A DNA stretch of 33,101 nucleotides from Clostridiales bacterium 38_11. Lineage in GTDB: Bacteria; Bacillota; Clostridia; Tissierellales; Dethiosulfatibacteraceae. Positions within the stretch are counted from its first letter, which is position 1; each line of letters opens with the position of its first letter. Below, piece by piece: positions 23,327 through 32,278 of this stretch. The stretch spans positions 1-33,101 of the forward strand of contig LGGM01000014.1 in assembly GCA_001509345.1 (NCBI GenBank). Direction: 5' to 3'. A model generated the notes under the pieces. It worked only from the letters and a program-made list of their open reading frames with translations, had not been told where the DNA came from and searched no databases. The position numbers were made by a program, and so were the translations under genes.

Positions 23327-23336
23327 CATATGCCCC

Positions 23337-24323
23337 CTAATTGATTCTGACTCTCGGGTCGACAACAGCGTATAAAATATCTGCAATCAATGTCCCCAAA
23401 ATTGTCAACACAGCCATAAATACCATATAGAACATGGTAAATGGTATGTCACCACTGACCATAGCACGATAAGCAGTATAGCCGATGCCCTGAATCTGGA
23501 AAAGTGTCTCTGTAATCAAGGCACCTGCAAACAATCCCGGCAATGATCCTCCCAGAATAGTGACCAATGGTATCAATGTGTTTCTGAAGGCATGATAATT
23601 GATGACTCTCTTCTCAGACAGTCCTTTTGCACGTGCAGTCCTGATGAAATCAGCATTTAGAACCTCAAGCATATTGGTTCTCGTGTATCTCATCAAACTA
23701 CCGATACCGATGATTGTCAGTGTGAGAACCGGTAGAAAATAGTGCCTTGCAAGATCGAGAAATCTGCCGAAGCTATCCAGCAGCTCGTAAAACCTTCCCA
23801 CCGTTCCATATAAAGGAAACCACCCAAGCCAGACGGAAAAAACCAATTTAAGCACCGTTGCAAAGAAAAATACCGGTAATGAAATACCCAACAGGGCAAC
23901 GACAGTAATACCGTAATCCATTCGACTGTATTGTTTTCTCGCAGCTAATATGCCCAATGGAACCGCAATTCCAATCTCCAATATGAAGGCGATAGCTCCC
24001 AGTACAAATGAATACCAAATGACTTCAGTAAATTTTTGCGTTACTGGCACATTGTATTGCCATGAATCCCCGAAATCTCCTCTGACAGCGCTTTTTAACC
24101 ACTGGAAGTAGCCTGGTATGATACCTCTGTCCATACCGTAGGTTTCGTTGAGCTGTGCGAGCCATTCTGAGTAGCTTTTAGCCCCAGGGAGTTGTGACAG
24201 CATTCTTGCTTGAGTCTCCACGTATGATGTTGGGATGCTTCTCATGATCGTATAAATGATTAATGATACAAAAAACAGTAAAACAACTGAAATTAACAGT
24301 CTTTTAAGTACATAACGTCTCAT
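23337..24323 (-). CDS. oppB: oligopeptide ABC transporter permease OppB
   Basis: The 328-residue permease has a typical N-terminal helix, an extracytoplasmic loop (SYSEWLAQLNETYGMDRGI) and five further helices. The EAA loop, NADFIRTARAKGLSEKRVI, contacts the ATPases. The C-terminal DILYAVVDPRVR motif is characteristic of OppB/DppB permeases. Length and topology are ordinary. GGAAGGGG precedes the ATG. It is the second gene of the operon; a hairpin at 24352-24383 separates it from oppA and should lower its transcription relative to the binding protein. OppC starts ten bases after its stop. Confidence 0.93.
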   Translation of the reverse strand: MRRYVLKRLLISVVLLFFVSLIIYTIMRSIPTSYVETQARMLSQLPGAKSYSEWLAQLNETYGMDRGIIPGYFQWLKSAVRGDFGDSWQYNVPVTQKFTEVIWYSFVLGAIAFILEIGIAVPLGILAARKQYSRMDYGITVVALLGISLPVFFFATVLKLVFSVWLGWFPLYGTVGRFYELLDSFGRFLDLARHYFLPVLTLTIIGIGSLMRYTRTNMLEVLNADFIRTARAKGLSEKRVINYHAFRNTLIPLVTILGGSLPGLFAGALITETLFQIQGIGYTAYRAMVSGDIPFTMFYMVFMAVLTILGTLIADILYAVVDPRVRIN

Positions 24324-24351
24324 TTGCTACCCCTTCCTATTGTTGATATCA

Positions 24352-24383
24352 AATAAGCCCGCTCACTTGTAAGCGGGCTTATT
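24352..24383 (-). terminator. intercistronic hairpin between oppA and oppB
   Basis: The minus strand forms AATAAGCCCGCT / AGCGGGCTTATT, a 12-bp GC-rich stem with a loop of about eight bases, followed by only a few T residues. It is likely a leaky terminator or RNA-stabilising hairpin giving more OppA than permease, an arrangement common in binding-protein operons. Confidence 0.75.
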
Positions 24384-24397
24384 AAACTTATCAGTAC

Positions 24398-26737
24398 TTA
24401 TTGCATTTGAAGAAGCTCTATATCGTTCATCCATCCCCAATAGGTTGTGATATCAGGGGTTACGGTTTCCATGTCTACACGTTGTGTACTGAATATAACC
24501 AGATTTTGTCTCTGATAGTTTGGTATTTCAACGGCCCAATCCATGATGATATCCAGGGCTTGTTTGTAGGTGGCTTTTCTGAAGGCCTGATCCGGACTTT
24601 GTCTGGCTTCAACGATCAACTCATCCAATTGTGAATCTGCTATGTTGTAGTTGTTGCTGTCTGTCCCACCAAGTCCTATACCATTAGAACTGTGATATAC
24701 CTGATACATGTCAGGATCTATGGTAGATCCCCATGCGGCTGTCCACATCTGGTGTTCATTGGCATCTATTGAATCCCAAAGCACATTGGTGTCAGATGGG
24801 TCATTGATAGTCAGCGTGATACCGATTTTCTCCAGTGCTGCTCTTGTATCTGCCAGTATAGCAAAGGCAGGATGGTCTCCAGTTCCATCTCCAGGAACGA
24901 TTACTTCATATGTCAGGCTGGCTCCTGCAGGAGCTGCGGTGAATTTTCCACTTGCCTCGTCGAGGGTGTATCCTGCCGCCATGAAGAATCCTTTAGCGGC
25001 TTCCAATGCCGCTTCATATTTATCATCTGCTACCATATTGGATGTATAAATAGGGTTGCCATCAACATCAGTTGAGAATGCAACCTCATAACCAGGATCT
25101 GCTTTTTGAGGAGCTGCCCAGGAGGTATTGGAAATCGGGTAGTTGATAACATTGGCTGCGTCTCCGTAATAGCTATCGATGGCAACATCTCTGTATACTG
25201 CATAGACTGTTGCAAAACCTTTTCTCAGATTTTTACTTTCTTCTGAGGCAGGGTTTCCGCCTACATTAACATTTTTTGCATTGATTCCAATATAGCCATA
25301 ACCCAAATTGTCGACTGAAACAGCAGTGATGACATCGCCAACTGCCTCTCCATTCGAGTTGAAGGCTTTCAGCTCTGCAAATTTAGCAACCGATCCTGAT
25401 GGATTGGCTACGTCTATTTCTCCCGCTCCAACTCCTGCTATCATTTCAGCGTCTGTTGTTTCTTTCAGCTGCAGATATTGGGTAATCGGTGCGCCTTTGT
25501 AGTAGTTTTCATTTGCTTCATAATAAACTATCTTGTTTTCATATTTGATAAATTTGTAAGGTCCTGCTCCCATCGGTTCAGTCGTTTTTGATTCAACGAT
25601 GGAAAGATCTCCTCTTTCAAAGCCAAATTTATTGTTTTCATAGTCATACATTGTGGCATCACCATAATAATGCAAAGGTGCAACATCTATTCCGCAGATA
25701 CTATAGACTGCAGGGGCCTCAAAACCTTTGACCTTTACTTCAACCTCTGTCTGGCTCAGTTTCTTGATTCCCTCGATATTGAATACCTCAACACCCTCTG
25801 AAGACTCCAATTTTTGTGTCAATAGCATTTCACTGACTGGTCCTTCGACATCGGCGGCAAAATAGGATTCAGATCCACCATAGTTGACACCAAGGGTTTT
25901 CCAGTCATCTCCGTATTGGGCTAGAATATCATCCAGTACCTGATTCTCATCCTCTACAGCATATGAGTCATAAGTTTCATCTATACTGTAAAACATGGCG
26001 AATAAATCCTTTGCTACCGGATGCTGTTCTGTATAGCTTGCCCAGTTGGCATCACCATAAAGACTCTTAACCCAATCCAACTCTGATATCAGTATATCAC
26101 TGACAAATCCCTCTATGAATGCCTGTGTCTCTTCGCTTGGATTTTCCAATTCAGCAGCTAATTCTTCCGCTGTGACAGATAGCTCTTCTGCCATGGAGTT
26201 GTTAAGTCTGTAATTGGTCATTCCCAGTATGGGATAAGAATAGAGTGTGGATGAGCCGGTGTAAGTAGGATCTGACAAGACATAATAGGAGAAGATTATA
26301 TCATCCGCATCCATTAATTCTCCATCACTGAATTTGACATCATCTCTTATTTTGATGTTATAAGTTGTGATGTCAGCGACCTCGTCAAAATCAACTTTTA
26401 TATTGGATATACCATCATAAAAGTAATCAACACCATTATAATTGTGTGTCTCCCCTTCGATGGCATTGTAGATGATTCCCCCGGTTCTGTCTGTTTTCAG
26501 TAGATTGACCTGTGTCAACAACTGTGCATCCATGTCATAAGCAGTGGTTGCAAAAAACGGACTGAACTTCTGACTGAATGCGGCATAGCCGACAACCAAC
26601 GGTGTGTTGTTAATCGGCTCAACCGGTGCTGTTGTCGCCTCTGTCGAAGCTGCTGTTGGTTGTTCTTTAGGCTGGCAACCCACAACGGTAGACGCCAAAA
26701 GTACAAATACCAGCATAAAAATAAGTAATTTCTTCAT
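24398..26737 (-). CDS. oppA: peptide-binding lipoprotein OppA (SBP_bac_5 family), enlarged
   Basis: The 779-residue product starts with a lipoprotein signal peptide (lipobox STVVGC, Cys at 21) and a low-complexity Thr/Ala/Glu linker. The family core follows: IRDDVKFSDGELMDADDIIF (about 130-150) is the classic SBP_bac_5 signature, and the lobes end with WAVEIPNYQRQNLVIFS. It is about 200 residues longer than usual; extra sequence lies at about 180-320 (acidic helices around MAEELSVTAEELAAELE). It binds extracellular peptides or a similar ligand and delivers them to OppBC. GGGAGGG precedes the ATG. A promoter is at 26824-26852, flanked by inverted repeats. The ligand cannot be told from the sequence. 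Confidence 0.92.
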   Translation of the reverse strand: MKKLLIFMLVFVLLASTVVGCQPKEQPTAASTEATTAPVEPINNTPLVVGYAAFSQKFSPFFATTAYDMDAQLLTQVNLLKTDRTGGIIYNAIEGETHNYNGVDYFYDGISNIKVDFDEVADITTYNIKIRDDVKFSDGELMDADDIIFSYYVLSDPTYTGSSTLYSYPILGMTNYRLNNSMAEELSVTAEELAAELENPSEETQAFIEGFVSDILISELDWVKSLYGDANWASYTEQHPVAKDLFAMFYSIDETYDSYAVEDENQVLDDILAQYGDDWKTLGVNYGGSESYFAADVEGPVSEMLLTQKLESSEGVEVFNIEGIKKLSQTEVEVKVKGFEAPAVYSICGIDVAPLHYYGDATMYDYENNKFGFERGDLSIVESKTTEPMGAGPYKFIKYENKIVYYEANENYYKGAPITQYLQLKETTDAEMIAGVGAGEIDVANPSGSVAKFAELKAFNSNGEAVGDVITAVSVDNLGYGYIGINAKNVNVGGNPASEESKNLRKGFATVYAVYRDVAIDSYYGDAANVINYPISNTSWAAPQKADPGYEVAFSTDVDGNPIYTSNMVADDKYEAALEAAKGFFMAAGYTLDEASGKFTAAPAGASLTYEVIVPGDGTGDHPAFAILADTRAALEKIGITLTINDPSDTNVLWDSIDANEHQMWTAAWGSTIDPDMYQVYHSSNGIGLGGTDSNNYNIADSQLDELIVEARQSPDQAFRKATYKQALDIIMDWAVEIPNYQRQNLVIFSTQRVDMETVTPDITTYWGWMNDIELLQMQ

Positions 26738-26808
26738 GTTTTCCCTCCCATGATATATTGTTTGTATCTATTGAAACACCATTCATAGAGAGCCTTCGAA
26801 AATCTCAA

Positions 26809-26899
26809 AATGAGTGATAATTAATTATATTACCAGGTTGGAATAATTACAATACATATGACAATTTTTTCATATCTAACAGGATTCTAATCACTCATT
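26809..26899 (-). promoter_or_regulatory. opp operon promoter flanked by inverted repeats
   Basis: On the minus strand, TTGTAA (26847-26852) and TATAAT (26824-26829) are 17 bp apart, giving a leader of about 80 bases to oppA. An exact 10-bp inverted pair flanks the promoter: AATGAGTGAT at 26809-26818 and ATCACTCATT at 26890-26899, centres 81 bp apart. Paired sites on either side of a promoter suggest a dimeric repressor that loops or brackets it. No known nutrient-regulator box was recognised. Confidence 0.55.
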
Positions 26900-26961
26900 A
26901 ATGAACCTTTCAGTTTACTAATATATAATAATCCTATCAACTATTATCGTGGTGAATTTCC

Positions 26962-27173
26962 ATGAGTAGAAAAAAAGGCGTATTGCTTTTAGTCATCATA
27001 TTGGCTACCAGTTTTATCATAATGGGATGCATGTGGTCCTCAAATCCATTATCTCTAAGGAACTGGTGGTGGATGTTCTGGTCAAAGAGCTGAGAATCGT
27101 TGAAACCAGTGGCAACCAGGCGACTGTAGATCTCAAGGGGTCCACCAATTCCGGCAAACTGACCATCAGATAG
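26962..27173 (+). pseudogene. frameshifted small lipoprotein remnant
   Basis: An ATG at 26962 opens a 43-codon frame with a convincing lipoprotein signal peptide (SRKKGVLLLVIILATSFIIM, then GC), which then becomes Trp-rich and stops at 27091. In another frame, about 27024-27173 encodes a protein-like segment (KELVVDVLVKELRIVETSGN, then TVDLKGSTNSGKLTIR, TAG). Together they look like the two ends of one secreted lipoprotein gene joined with a frameshift or internal deletion. An alternative is a real 43-residue peptide. The weak ribosome binding site does not decide. The rest of the 27174-27363 gap holds a short CTGGA/TCCAG hairpin at 27211-27223 and the promoter region of the next gene. Confidence 0.5.
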
Positions 27174-27283
27174 TATCATAAACAAATCAATCAACCACTC
27201 ACCCGGGGGCTGGAAAATCCAGTGTCTTTTATTCCAATTTGGAAATTTGTTTAACGGAACATATTTAGATGAAAAACGTCCAA

Positions 27284-27320
27284 TATAATGATACAATCAA
27301 GTTGTATTGATGTGTATCAA
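27284..27320 (+). promoter_or_regulatory. -10 box and nested palindromes before the macroglobulin-like gene
   Basis: TATAAT at about 27284-27289 is followed at once by ATACAA (27291-27296) / TTGTAT (27302-27307) and then TTGAT (27307-27311) / ATCAA (27316-27320). No convincing -35 box lies at 16-18 bp. Two overlapping palindromes at the predicted transcription start look like operator sites for an activator- or repressor-controlled promoter. Confidence 0.45.
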
Positions 27321-27372
27321 TCGTGTGTTTAAAAGAAATGGATGAAATACAAATAAATGGAAGGTGATTATT

Positions 27373-30300
27373 TTGAAAACAAGAATTTTAGCGGCATTAC
27401 TGTGCTTGACACTTATTGTCACCGCATGCTCCCCAGGGAATAAAACACCTGATCCCACAACTGATGCCCTCAGTGGCTTGGGTGAATGGGATTTTAGCGT
27501 CACACCATTAAAGTCAGACAGTGCGGGCATCAATTTGGATACCGGATTCAAGGTACTATCCAGGAATGAAGTATCCCCTGAATATATCAGGACAACCGTC
27601 AAAATATACCCTGAAACAGACTTTGATGTGACGGAATCCACCGGCAATGAATTTATACTAATGCCGGATGAGCCTCTCAATGACAATACGGTCTATCGTG
27701 TTGAATTGACTGACCCTGAAAACAACTACAGTTACAAATGGGCATTTCAGACTCAAAAGGAGCTGAAGATCATTGGCAGTATTCCAGGAAAAATGTCCAC
27801 TTATGTTCCAGTCAATACAGGTATTGAGGTGATTTTCACTCACAAGAATATTGAGAACTTTTCAGAGGTCTTCTCCATTGAGCCAGCTGTAGATGGAACC
27901 TTCACATCCAATGGGTATTCCATGATTTTTGTTCCTGACCAGCTCGAGAAAAGCACCACCTACCAGGTAACCGTAAAAGCCGGAGCCAAAGTCAAGGACA
28001 GCGACCTGGTTTTGGCCGAGGACTATGTTTTTTCTTTCACTACTGAGTCATCTGGCAAAGAGCAAATTCTCAGCATCAATAACCTGATCAATACCTTTAC
28101 CACGTCTCAGACCCATTTCATTTCTGCATATGTCAATCGCAATGCAGCAAAATATGAGTATGATGTGGCGGTTTATGCCTTTGACAGCTCAGATAGTTTT
28201 TTGAAGGATATCAAACAGTATGATGAGGCCTTCGCTTATTTGAAGATGTATGAAGCTATATCAGATGAGGTTCCAGCGTATCTTGATCTGGTAGAATCAT
28301 TCAAATCTGTCCCTGTGGAGGTGGCCTACGGCTATGTGAATTTCCACTCCTTTGAGATGCCAAGGCAACTGGATCCGGGCTATTACCTGGTCAGGATATC
28401 ATACGATGATAAAGACTATTTCTCGTACATTCAGGTCAACGATATGATGGTCTATGACAGCCAATTTGAAGACAGCCATTTCCTGTGGTTGTTGGACAGC
28501 AAAAATCATGATCCGATCGGCGATGCAAAGATTACCATCAACGATCAGTTTACCGGCACATCCAAACAGGATGGCACAGCTACAATCAGCTATACAAATG
28601 ACCCTGAAAGCTATACAACCTATGCCAAGATTGAGGCTACTGGGTTTAATGATTTTATCATGAGGAGTGTCGGGAGATTTGACCCTTATTACAGATTTGA
28701 TGATGCCTCACTTCGTGTCCCTCAGTTCTCCGAGACATCCAATGACTATTTCAAGTATATCTTCACCGATAGAAGCACCTATCTACCGACTGATACCATC
28801 CATCTCTACGGCTATGTGAAGCCTAAGCTCAAAAGCACAGGTCAGTACAGATTGAGCCTCTATTCTATGGTTAACGGTATCTACCAACTGGATAGCAAAA
28901 GCATCACCACCACCAACACCGGCACACTGACCGAAAGCTTCAGCTGGAAAGATCAGTCACCAGGATGGTACTCTATTCTGTTGGAGGATGGAGATGATCT
29001 GGTCCTGAGACACGAGTTCTACATCAATGAATATACCAAGCCTGTCTATAAGGTCGAGGGTGATTTTGACAAGGAATTTATTTCGGCTGGTGAAACAATC
29101 AGCTACACCATCAAATCCAGCTTCTTCGACGGTGGTGTTGTACCGGATATGCCATTTGTTTATTATATGCACCTAGGTGGTTCACTGGAGGGTAAACTAA
29201 CAACCGATACTAACGGTGAAGCCAGCGTAACCCTTTCACCGACTTATGTCACTGACAACTGGAGACCGGTATCGGCTAGTATTGAGGCCTATAACCAAAA
29301 TGCTGAGAACTATCCAATAAACGATTATGCCAGCTTTGTGTTCCTGCCAAAAGATAAGATGGTAGAGCTTGAGTACGATGGGGATTCCGATATTCCACAG
29401 GTAACCATCAAAGGACATGAGCTGGATTCTAAAAAATACAGAACCGACTTTGACTTCAGCTATGATGATCTCAGAGGGACTCCCCTCAGTGTGACGGCTA
29501 GTGTTACCGTCACCGCCACCTGGTTCGAGAGCAGAGAGACCAGACAGGTCTATGATTATATCAATAAGGTAAATCGCAAGACCTACGAATCCATCAGAAA
29601 AACTGAAGTGGTGGAAAAAATGGATGTTTTGCTGGTCAATGGCACTTATGTGCTGCAAATGCCATATGTCAAGGATTCCGAAAAGAGCTATGAGGTTGTT
29701 GTGACAATCAATGATGGAAATGGGGGTAGAATTGTAGAACAGACATCTTTTAGCCATCAGAAAAGACCGACCACAGACCCCTTTGCCAATTACTATACCA
29801 TTCAGACAGTGGACAATAAATACAATTACAAAGTCAACGAAACGATCCATTACTTTTTGGACAACGACGGACAGGTAGAGGAATCAGACAATGACAAGAT
29901 GATAGTCATGTACCTGCAGGATGGCCTGCTGAAATATGAAATAAAGGATACATTAACAGGCAGTTTTCCATTCCTTGAGAAACATATCCCCAACATTCTT
30001 ATGCAGGCAGTCTATGCCAAGGATGGTTCCATTTATAAAACTGCTTATCCTACTTACATCAACTATGACTACAGTGAAAGAGAAATAGCTATCACCGTCA
30101 CAGCCGATAAAAAAGACTACGGCCCTGGTGAAGAGGTAACACTTGACGTGACTACAACCGATGCCAGTGGCAATCCATACCCGGCTGACATCAACCTGAG
30201 TATTGTGGATGAGGCTTACTTCAATCTATACTCACAAACCGCCGATATGCTGGCAAATATATACACCGGCGTTTACAGCACAGGCATAATCAGCGAGTAT

Positions 30301-32223
30301 GTATCTTCTGAAAACAGTGGTGGTTTCTTTAGGTTCGGTATGGGTGCCGAAAAGGGTGGCGATGCCGCTGAGTATTATGTCAGAAGCGAATTTAGAGACA
30401 CCGCGACGTTTATGACCCTGACAACCAATGCCACTGGAGAGGGCACCATTACCTTCAATCTTCCTGACAATCTGACCTCATGGAGAATCACCTATCAAGC
30501 TATCAACAATAAGATGGAGGCTAGTACCGGCTGGATCAACATCAATGCCAAGCTGCCGTTCCATGTTTCAACAATTCTCAGCAAATACTTTATCACCAGT
30601 GACAATCCATCCATCAGCCTTAGGGTGTTTGGCGAAAAAGCTGTAAAGGACAAGGCGGTTGACTACAGAGTGGTGCTGGAAAGAAAAGGATCGGACACCA
30701 TCAAGGAAATACAGAAGGACGGCATGATAGGCCAATACACTAATATATCTCTGGGAGAACTGGAAAAAGGAGAATATGTGATTACCTCCTACGCAGCAGA
30801 TGGCGAGTTCACAGATGCCCTCCAGCAATCTTTTGAGGTGGTGGATTCGACTGTTTCGTTCAACAACAAAAAATATTATGACATCACCACCGGCACCCGA
30901 TTTAGCGATGTGCTCTCCAATGCGGAGGTTACCTTCTTCAATGAGAGCAAATCCAATTTCTACAACAGCTTGCTGGATTTAAGGTTTGCATCAGGTGTCA
31001 GGATCGACCAGCTGCTATCAGGAATGGAAGCTAGACGTTTTATCAAGGAAAATTTCGAGCCGGACCTTGCGCTTTGGGATGATCCGATTACCAGATATCA
31101 GAACTATGATGGCGGTATTAAGCTGCTGCCATATGGAGACAGCGACCCCTTCATCAGCATGCGAGTGGCATTGTTGAATTACGACTACTTCAGTCGCGAG
31201 TCCCTGAAAACATATTTTTACAACATCGTAAACAACAGTGACTCAGATCTTCAAAGTGTGGTTTATGCCTACACCGGATTGTCACTGTTTAAAGAGCCTG
31301 TATTGCTGGATATGTACGAGCTCCTGGAGATGGAAGGTTTGGCAGATATCCACAGGATTTCTCTTGCGCTTGGTCTGGAATCCATCGGTGACAAAACCAG
31401 AGCAACTGAACTCTACAAGGATGTCCTAAGTCGAACCGTCAAGACAGGTGAGAAAACAGCAGTCTCGATCAGTCAATCAGACGGCGAGAACCATGTGGCT
31501 GCAGGATTATTGGCTACACTGGCTGCCAAGCTTGGTGACTACACCAATGGAGACTTGTTGTTCGATTACGTTTATGAGGTGCCTTCAATTTATGAGATCG
31601 CTTATATAGAGCAGCTGTCTTACCTAAAGAATAGAAACATCATGGATAGTGAAGAGATTAAAGCCTTGTCCGGCAATGTCATCGTTGAATATAACGGCAA
31701 AGAAGAAACCTTTGAGATATTCGGGTTTGAAACCAAAACCCTCACCGTATCCAAAGAGGATCTGAGAAACATGACAATCAGGGGTGTGGTCAGTGACCTT
31801 GGAGCCTATGTATATGCTTTGAGCGGGGTCGCAGACTTGAATGAAAACAGGGTTGACGAGTACAGCCTGAAAAAACAATATAGTGTCAGCGGCCAAAATC
31901 AAACCGAATTCAAACAGTCTGACCTAATCAAGGTAACCATCACACCGTCTGTAGATGCCGATAAATCGTTCAGTTATCAGATTACAGATTTCATACCGGC
32001 TGGATTCAGATTTGTCAAGGTTGACAAGAACTCCAACTGGTATGAGCAGCAGGAACAGAAGCTGGTCTTCTACTACTGGAATTCGGAAAACAACAAGACC
32101 ATCTCTTACTACATGCAGGCAGTGATGCCAGGCACCTACACAGCGGACCATGTTGTCATGACCAAGATAGGCCATGTGGGACTGAACTACACAGATCAGG
32201 AAGTATTGAGAGTCAATGACTGA
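27373..32223 (+). CDS. alpha-2-macroglobulin-like lipoprotein lacking the thioester
   Basis: The 1616-residue product has a lipoprotein signal peptide (LIVTAC, Cys 19) and two N-terminal Big_5-type Ig-like domains (about 45-220). Macroglobulin-type modules follow: FTDRSTYLPTDTIHLYGYVK is the MG1 pattern, YTKPVYKVEGDF begins the next. The A2M core motif LPDNLTSWRITYQA is near residue 1035, and an alpha-helical thioester-domain-like region follows (NYDGGIKLLPYGDSDPFISM). Where family members have CxEQ, this protein has GVRIDQ (1208-1213), so the thioester Cys is missing and covalent trapping is unlikely. Bacterial A2M proteins are thought to trap proteases; this one may act non-covalently or bind the envelope. 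The start is TTG at 27373 after GGAAGGTGA. No pbpC lies beside it. Confidence 0.85.
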   Translation: MKTRILAALLCLTLIVTACSPGNKTPDPTTDALSGLGEWDFSVTPLKSDSAGINLDTGFKVLSRNEVSPEYIRTTVKIYPETDFDVTESTGNEFILMPDEPLNDNTVYRVELTDPENNYSYKWAFQTQKELKIIGSIPGKMSTYVPVNTGIEVIFTHKNIENFSEVFSIEPAVDGTFTSNGYSMIFVPDQLEKSTTYQVTVKAGAKVKDSDLVLAEDYVFSFTTESSGKEQILSINNLINTFTTSQTHFISAYVNRNAAKYEYDVAVYAFDSSDSFLKDIKQYDEAFAYLKMYEAISDEVPAYLDLVESFKSVPVEVAYGYVNFHSFEMPRQLDPGYYLVRISYDDKDYFSYIQVNDMMVYDSQFEDSHFLWLLDSKNHDPIGDAKITINDQFTGTSKQDGTATISYTNDPESYTTYAKIEATGFNDFIMRSVGRFDPYYRFDDASLRVPQFSETSNDYFKYIFTDRSTYLPTDTIHLYGYVKPKLKSTGQYRLSLYSMVNGIYQLDSKSITTTNTGTLTESFSWKDQSPGWYSILLEDGDDLVLRHEFYINEYTKPVYKVEGDFDKEFISAGETISYTIKSSFFDGGVVPDMPFVYYMHLGGSLEGKLTTDTNGEASVTLSPTYVTDNWRPVSASIEAYNQNAENYPINDYASFVFLPKDKMVELEYDGDSDIPQVTIKGHELDSKKYRTDFDFSYDDLRGTPLSVTASVTVTATWFESRETRQVYDYINKVNRKTYESIRKTEVVEKMDVLLVNGTYVLQMPYVKDSEKSYEVVVTINDGNGGRIVEQTSFSHQKRPTTDPFANYYTIQTVDNKYNYKVNETIHYFLDNDGQVEESDNDKMIVMYLQDGLLKYEIKDTLTGSFPFLEKHIPNILMQAVYAKDGSIYKTAYPTYINYDYSEREIAITVTADKKDYGPGEEVTLDVTTTDASGNPYPADINLSIVDEAYFNLYSQTADMLANIYTGVYSTGIISEYVSSENSGGFFRFGMGAEKGGDAAEYYVRSEFRDTATFMTLTTNATGEGTITFNLPDNLTSWRITYQAINNKMEASTGWININAKLPFHVSTILSKYFITSDNPSISLRVFGEKAVKDKAVDYRVVLERKGSDTIKEIQKDGMIGQYTNISLGELEKGEYVITSYAADGEFTDALQQSFEVVDSTVSFNNKKYYDITTGTRFSDVLSNAEVTFFNESKSNFYNSLLDLRFASGVRIDQLLSGMEARRFIKENFEPDLALWDDPITRYQNYDGGIKLLPYGDSDPFISMRVALLNYDYFSRESLKTYFYNIVNNSDSDLQSVVYAYTGLSLFKEPVLLDMYELLEMEGLADIHRISLALGLESIGDKTRATELYKDVLSRTVKTGEKTAVSISQSDGENHVAAGLLATLAAKLGDYTNGDLLFDYVYEVPSIYEIAYIEQLSYLKNRNIMDSEEIKALSGNVIVEYNGKEETFEIFGFETKTLTVSKEDLRNMTIRGVVSDLGAYVYALSGVADLNENRVDEYSLKKQYSVSGQNQTEFKQSDLIKVTITPSVDADKSFSYQITDFIPAGFRFVKVDKNSNWYEQQEQKLVFYYWNSENNKTISYYMQAVMPGTYTADHVVMTKIGHVGLNYTDQEVLRVND

Positions 32224-32278
32224 AAACCAAATAAAAGCCAGTCATTCAAAACGAGAAAGGTGATTTAGCTAGTATATT

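Noticed and set aside
23327-23386. Upstream in-frame extension of oppC to 23386
   Set aside because: It would run back into the end of oppB, and the ribosome binding site AGGGGGC points to the ATG at 23326 or 23329.
29236-29850. Long antisense reading frame inside the macroglobulin-like gene
   Set aside because: It has no ribosome binding site or family resemblance and lies fully within a well-supported gene; it is a codon-use shadow.
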